A stretch of 64,000 bases of DNA. It comes from Nocardioides alpinus. GTDB lineage: Bacteria > Actinomycetota > Actinomycetes > Propionibacteriales > Nocardioidaceae. The position numbers and the translations under genes are program-made. The stretch covers positions 62,001 to 126,000 of the forward strand of contig NZ_FOKC01000007.1 in assembly GCF_900112035.1 (NCBI RefSeq), given 5' to 3'. Position 1 is the first letter of the stretch. Each line of letters starts with the position of its first letter. The notes beneath the pieces were generated by a model. That model searched no databases. It was given only the letters and a program-made list of their open reading frames with translations, and was not told the DNA's origin. Of this stretch, positions 62,127-64,000 are shown in pieces.

Positions 62127-62702
62127 ATGAACCCCACCTACCTCCTGGCTGCCGTCGACGTCGTCGCGGTCCTCGTCCTCGCCATGGCCGTCTACTACCC
62201 CCGCCACCGCCGCGCCGACCTCGTCACCGCCTTCATCGCGGTCAACGTTGGCGTCCTCGCCGTCACGATCGTGCTGTCCAGCAGCGCCGCGACCGTCGGG
62301 CTGGGGCTGGGCCTCTTCGGCGTCCTGTCGATCATCCGGCTGCGATCCGACGAGCTCGGCCAGCACGAGATCGCCTACTACTTCGCGGCTCTCGCGATCG
62401 GCCTGATCGGTGGCCTCGGCACGGCCGACGTCACGCTGTCCGTCACGCTCATGGCCGTCCTCGTCGGCGTGCTCGCCGTCGCCGACAGCCGCCTGCTGCA
62501 CGGCACCGGGCTGCGGCAGGTCGTCGTGCTGGACTCGGCGATCACCGACGAGACGACGCTGGTGGAGCGCCTGGAGATGCTGCTCGACGCGCGGGTCACC
62601 CGCGTGACACCGGTCCGGGTCGACCTCGTCAACGACACCACCACCGTCGAGGTGCACTACGCCGCCGCCAGCCGCCCCGCCGTCCCTGCGCTGACGCGAT
62701 GA
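62127..62702 (+). CDS. DUF4956 membrane protein
   Basis: A 191-residue protein with four hydrophobic helices in the first 120 residues (TYLLAAVDVVAVLVLAMAVYY, FIAVNVGVLAVTIVLSSS, VGLGLGLFGVLSIIRLRSDE, YYFAALAIGLIGGLG), followed by a cytosolic C-terminal part with VVVLDSAITDETTLVERL. DUF4956 proteins are found next to VTC-like and CotH-like genes; their role is not established. The stop overlaps the VTC gene start (ATGA). Confidence 0.9.
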   Translation: MNPTYLLAAVDVVAVLVLAMAVYYPRHRRADLVTAFIAVNVGVLAVTIVLSSSAATVGLGLGLFGVLSIIRLRSDELGQHEIAYYFAALAIGLIGGLGTADVTLSVTLMAVLVGVLAVADSRLLHGTGLRQVVVLDSAITDETTLVERLEMLLDARVTRVTPVRVDLVNDTTTVEVHYAAASRPAVPALTR

Positions 62703-63481
62703 CAACCATGAGCGCCGTCGACCGCCTGCCCGCCGTCTCCCTCGCCGAGCTCAACGAGGAGGCCGCGCTGCTGACCCGCATCGACCGGAAGTACGTCATC
62801 GCGACCGCCGAGCTGGACGCCGTGCTGACCGCGATCCCCGGCCTGCGGGTGCTCGAGATCGACGGCCGGCGCGCCTCGCGCTACGAGTCGACCTACCTCG
62901 ACACCGTCGACCTCGACAGCTGGACCGCCTCGGCCCACCAGCGCCGGCGCCGGTGGAAGGTGCGGACGCGGACGTACGCCGACACCGGCGAGCGCTGGCT
63001 GGAGGTAAAGACCCGCGGGAGTCGCGGCAGGACGGTCAAGGAACGACTGCCGCACGACGGCCTCCGCGAGATGTCCGATGCGTCCGGGGCGTGGGTGCGT
63101 GACCGGCTCGGCGCCGCGCACGTGCACGACGTCGACCCCCGCGGCCTGGTGGCGACGCTGCACACCAGCTACCTGCGTACGACCCTCCTGCTCGACGACG
63201 GCGCCGGGCGGGCCACCATCGACCGCGACCTCCGCTGGGTCTCCGGCCACGGCACCGCCGAGGTCGGCGACGTGCTGGTCGTCGAGACCAAGTCCGCGAC
63301 CGCTCGCCCCGGCCCGCTCGACCGGCGGCTGTGGGAGCTGGGCCACCGGCCCACGCGGATCTCGAAGTACGGCACGGGGCTGGCGCTGCTGACCCCCGAG
63401 CTCCAGCGCAACCGCTGGCACCGCGTGACGTCGCGCCACCTGGCCGACCAGCTCACCCTGCACGCCGGGGTGCTCGCATGA
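62699..63481 (+). CDS. VTC-domain polyphosphate-polymerase-like protein
   Basis: A 260-residue protein with the VTC tunnel fold: RIDRKYVI at residues about 24-31, RYESTYLDTVDLDSW, RRWKVRTRTYADTGERWLEVKTRG with alternating basic residues lining a phosphate tunnel, then SKYGTGLALL. Yeast VTC makes polyphosphate from ATP; bacterial stand-alone members are unproven. Both ends overlap neighbours by 4 bases. The PHO-box-like motif upstream fits a phosphate theme. Confidence 0.9.
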   Translation: MTTMSAVDRLPAVSLAELNEEAALLTRIDRKYVIATAELDAVLTAIPGLRVLEIDGRRASRYESTYLDTVDLDSWTASAHQRRRRWKVRTRTYADTGERWLEVKTRGSRGRTVKERLPHDGLREMSDASGAWVRDRLGAAHVHDVDPRGLVATLHTSYLRTTLLLDDGAGRATIDRDLRWVSGHGTAEVGDVLVVETKSATARPGPLDRRLWELGHRPTRISKYGTGLALLTPELQRNRWHRVTSRHLADQLTLHAGVLA

Positions 63482-64000
63482 CCGCCCAGCCGTGCGCGGC
63501 GCGGCTCGCCGTGCTCGCGACGCTGGCCGCGCTCACCCTGGGCGGCTGCTCGACCACCTCGGGCGGGACCACGGCCGTCGCCACCACCGGCGTCAGCGCG
63601 GCCGCCGAGGATGTCGCGGACGGGACCGGTGTCTGGGACGCGACCGTGGTGCACGAGATCTCGATCGAGGTCGACGACGCTGCCGTCGCCGCGATGATCG
63701 ACACCTACCAGGAGACGAGCGAGAAGGAGTGGATCGAGGCCACCGTCACGATCGACGGGCAGACCTGGGAGCGCGTCGGGCTCCGGCTCAAGGGCAACTC
63801 CTCCCTGCGTGGGGTCGACGACGGTGCCGATCCGACCGACCTGCCCTGGCTGGTCCGGCTCGACAAGTTCGTCGACGGCCAGGAGCTCGACGGCTGGACC
63901 TCCTTCATCGTCAGGTCCAACGGCTCGGAGACCGCGCTCAACGAGGCGGTCGCGCTCGACCTCCTCGCCGAGGCCGGGCTCGCCAGCGAGCACGCGATCG
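63478..64000 (+). CDS. CotH-type lipoprotein (atypical kinase fold), 3' partial
   Basis: Reads open to the right edge (about 174 residues seen). Lipoprotein signal with lipobox LTLGGC near residue 24, then the CotH start: VVHEISIEVDDAAVAAMID, GLRLKGNSSLR, LPWLVRLDKFVDGQELDGW and FIVRSNGSETALNEAVALDLLAEAGL. CotH proteins are atypical kinases that phosphorylate spore-coat or surface proteins. The ATG overlaps the VTC stop (ATGA). The catalytic residues lie beyond the window. Confidence 0.88.
   Translation, partial: MTAQPCAARLAVLATLAALTLGGCSTTSGGTTAVATTGVSAAAEDVADGTGVWDATVVHEISIEVDDAAVAAMIDTYQETSEKEWIEATVTIDGQTWERVGLRLKGNSSLRGVDDGADPTDLPWLVRLDKFVDGQELDGWTSFIVRSNGSETALNEAVALDLLAEAGLASEHAI

Overview
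The window is uniformly GC-rich coding DNA with dense genes, frequent GTG starts, many 4-base ATGA/GTGA stop-start overlaps, F420 and mycothiol-type enzymes, an actinobacterial furA-katG pair and lipoprotein-style surface proteins. This points to a high-GC actinobacterium, most likely Nocardioides or a close relative (inferred from gene content and style; no rRNA is present). I see no tRNA, rRNA, CRISPR array, phage or transposase. No gene-free stretch exceeds about 250 bases; most of the longer gaps hold palindromic repeats or hairpins.

Region 1 (1-3.6 kb): the end of a PaoABC-type molybdenum aldehyde oxidoreductase operon. Region 2 (3.5-16.1 kb): a loose F420 neighbourhood with FO synthase (fbiC), a cofC/fbiD guanylyltransferase, F420-dependent glucose-6-phosphate dehydrogenase (fgd), three luciferase-like (LLM) oxidoreductases (one fused to a kinase-like domain and broken by a single missing base), and a PPOX-fold protein. 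A two-component pair and an acyl-CoA synthetase are interspersed. Region 3 (16.1-26 kb): an aldo/keto reductase, SDR and MDMPI group, furA-katG with a palindromic operator, MOSC, DinB-fold, homocysteine methyltransferase-like and MFS genes. Region 4 (26-33.8 kb): secreted proteins (an M6 metalloprotease, two lipoproteins, a BNR/YCF48 propeller) and a SigJ-like ECF sigma factor.

Region 5 (34.5-37.4 kb): four overlapping genes encoding a small WXG-like helical protein, a larger protein ending in an HEVRH zincin-like domain, a DUF4919-like protein and a WD40-like lipoprotein. This looks like a type-VII-secretion-style effector module. Region 6 (37.4-48.1 kb): redox and ion-homeostasis genes (an FAD oxidoreductase with an N-terminal receiver-like domain, a CPA1 antiporter with a ZnF-UBP tail), an ArsR-SRPBCC-RibD_C operon with its palindromic operator, a soluble Ser/Thr kinase and a WYL regulator. 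Region 7 (48.3-56.1 kb): a MacB/FtsX-type ABC exporter behind an 18-bp palindrome, a ZIP transporter, a DinB2-type polymerase with a leucine steric gate, and a class V aminotransferase.

Region 8 (56.1-64 kb): a RimK/RimB glutamate-ligase and protease pair with an AspA/AstE-like hydrolase, next to a Cthe_2159-type beta-helix lipoprotein. At the right edge is a translationally coupled DUF4956-VTC-CotH operon (CotH runs off the window) preceded by a two-unit direct repeat that closely matches the actinobacterial PHO box. This last cluster is the strongest candidate for a poorly described system. Three families of dispersed palindromic repeats (GGTGGCGGCA..., GGTTGAGC...TCGAAACC and GAGTGCGCTCGCGGTAG...) sit at gene ends.
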